DNA of 64,000 nt from Paracoccaceae bacterium. GTDB taxonomy: Bacteria > Pseudomonadota > Alphaproteobacteria > Rhodobacterales > Rhodobacteraceae. Of the stretch, positions 63,704-64,000 are shown piece after piece. The position numbers were made by a program, and so were the translations under genes. The stretch's first letter is position 1. Every line of letters starts with the position of its first letter. Location of the stretch: the NCBI GenBank assembly GCA_020637675.1, contig JACKKD010000002.1, positions 1-64,000 on the forward strand, given 5' to 3'. The notes beneath the pieces were generated by a model that was not told the origin of the DNA, made no database searches, and saw only the letters and a list, made by a program, of their open reading frames with translations.

Positions 63704-64000
63704 GTGGCGGACGGAACGGAGACTCCCATTGCCGAATTGCGCGCGGCGACGAAACGCTACGGTGCCGTCGTGGCCGCGCGGAGCCTTGACCTTTCGATCC
63801 GACGCGGGGAGTTCCTGTCGTTCCTCGGCCCTTCCGGATGCGGCAAGACTACCGCGCTGAGGATGCTCGCGGGGTTCGAGGTGCCGACCGAGGGCGAGAT
63901 CCTCCTGGACGGCCAGAGGGTGAACGACCTGCCGCCGCACCGCCGCCCGGTGAACATGGTGTTCCAGCACTATGCGCTCTTTCCGCATCTGTCGGTTGCG
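63704..64000 (+). CDS. ABC transporter ATP-binding protein, PotA-like, 5' part
   Basis: The first 99 codons of an ABC ATPase that runs off the right edge. After VADGTETPIAELRAATKRYG come Walker A FLGPSGCGKTTALRMLAGFE, DLPPHRRPVNMVFQHYALFPH, the spermidine/putrescine and iron (PotA/FbpC) type Q-loop. A GTG at 63704 was chosen; another GTG two codons earlier (63698) is possible. The divergent LuxR-type gene may regulate it. Substrate is probably a polyamine or other small organic solute. Confidence 0.85.
   Translation, partial: MADGTETPIAELRAATKRYGAVVAARSLDLSIRRGEFLSFLGPSGCGKTTALRMLAGFEVPTEGEILLDGQRVNDLPPHRRPVNMVFQHYALFPHLSVA

Overview
The window is a gene-dense, very GC-rich chromosomal segment from an alphaproteobacterium, most likely a Rhodobacterales (Rhodobacter/Paracoccus-like) species. 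The evidence is the mreBCD-mrdA-rodA order, the tandem glycine riboswitch ahead of gcvTHP, the EnuR/Eut-type ectoine catabolism cluster, frequent ATGA and GTGA overlaps between operon genes, and protein sequences typical of that order. I see no insertion sequence, phage module or CRISPR array. Nearly all of the DNA is explained by real genes. The largest stretch without a gene is about 400 bp downstream of a tRNA-Ala.

Layout. 1-2.6 kb: 5' end of an NhaA-type antiporter, a uracil-DNA glycosylase-family protein, an SseB protein and a GhrA-like reductase. 2.6-8.3 kb: the cell-elongation operon mreB-mreC-mreD-mrdA-rodA on the minus strand. 8.4-10.2 kb: leuA, preceded by a 29-codon leader ORF with five consecutive leucine codons and RNA secondary structure that can pair with the leuA Shine-Dalgarno region. 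10.2-22.6 kb: mixed housekeeping genes, including an exported 18-repeat MORN protein, NadE, a DUF1801 gene broken by an amber codon, WrbA, a PfkB kinase, LrgAB and GltX. 22.7-27.8 kb: the riboswitch and gcvT-gcvH-(SRPBCC)-gcvP. 28-35 kb: an ArsR/SRPBCC pair, a sulfotransferase, a methyltransferase, divergent mntR/mntH with a clear MntR box, TrxC and a DUF2254 protein, then tRNA-Ala(CGC).

35.6-46.4 kb is the most unusual part. An rpoN (sigma-54) gene is followed by a five-gene oligopeptide-type ABC importer, a C45 (Ntn-type) peptidase/acyltransferase and a sigma-54 activator that lacks a sensory domain. A second transcription unit encodes an AtuA/DUF1446 protein and a DUF4387 protein. Two almost identical -24/-12 sequences, CTGGCAYGGYTTGYGCATA, sit in front of the ABC operon and in front of the AtuA gene. 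This suggests a self-contained regulon with its own sigma-54, its own activator and its own promoter type, dedicated to uptake and conversion of an unknown amide or peptide-like substrate.

46.5-49.7 kb: divergent katG/oxyR. 49.8-62.8 kb: a complete ectoine/5-hydroxyectoine utilisation locus. On the minus strand are asnC(doeX)-doeC-doeD. On the plus strand are enuR, the importer ehuABCD, and eutABC-doeA-doeB. Imported hydroxyectoine would be converted towards ectoine by EutABC. DoeA opens the ring and DoeB deacetylates the product to diaminobutyrate. DoeD and DoeC then carry it through aspartate semialdehyde to aspartate. A LuxR-type regulator and the start of a PotA-like ABC ATPase close the window.
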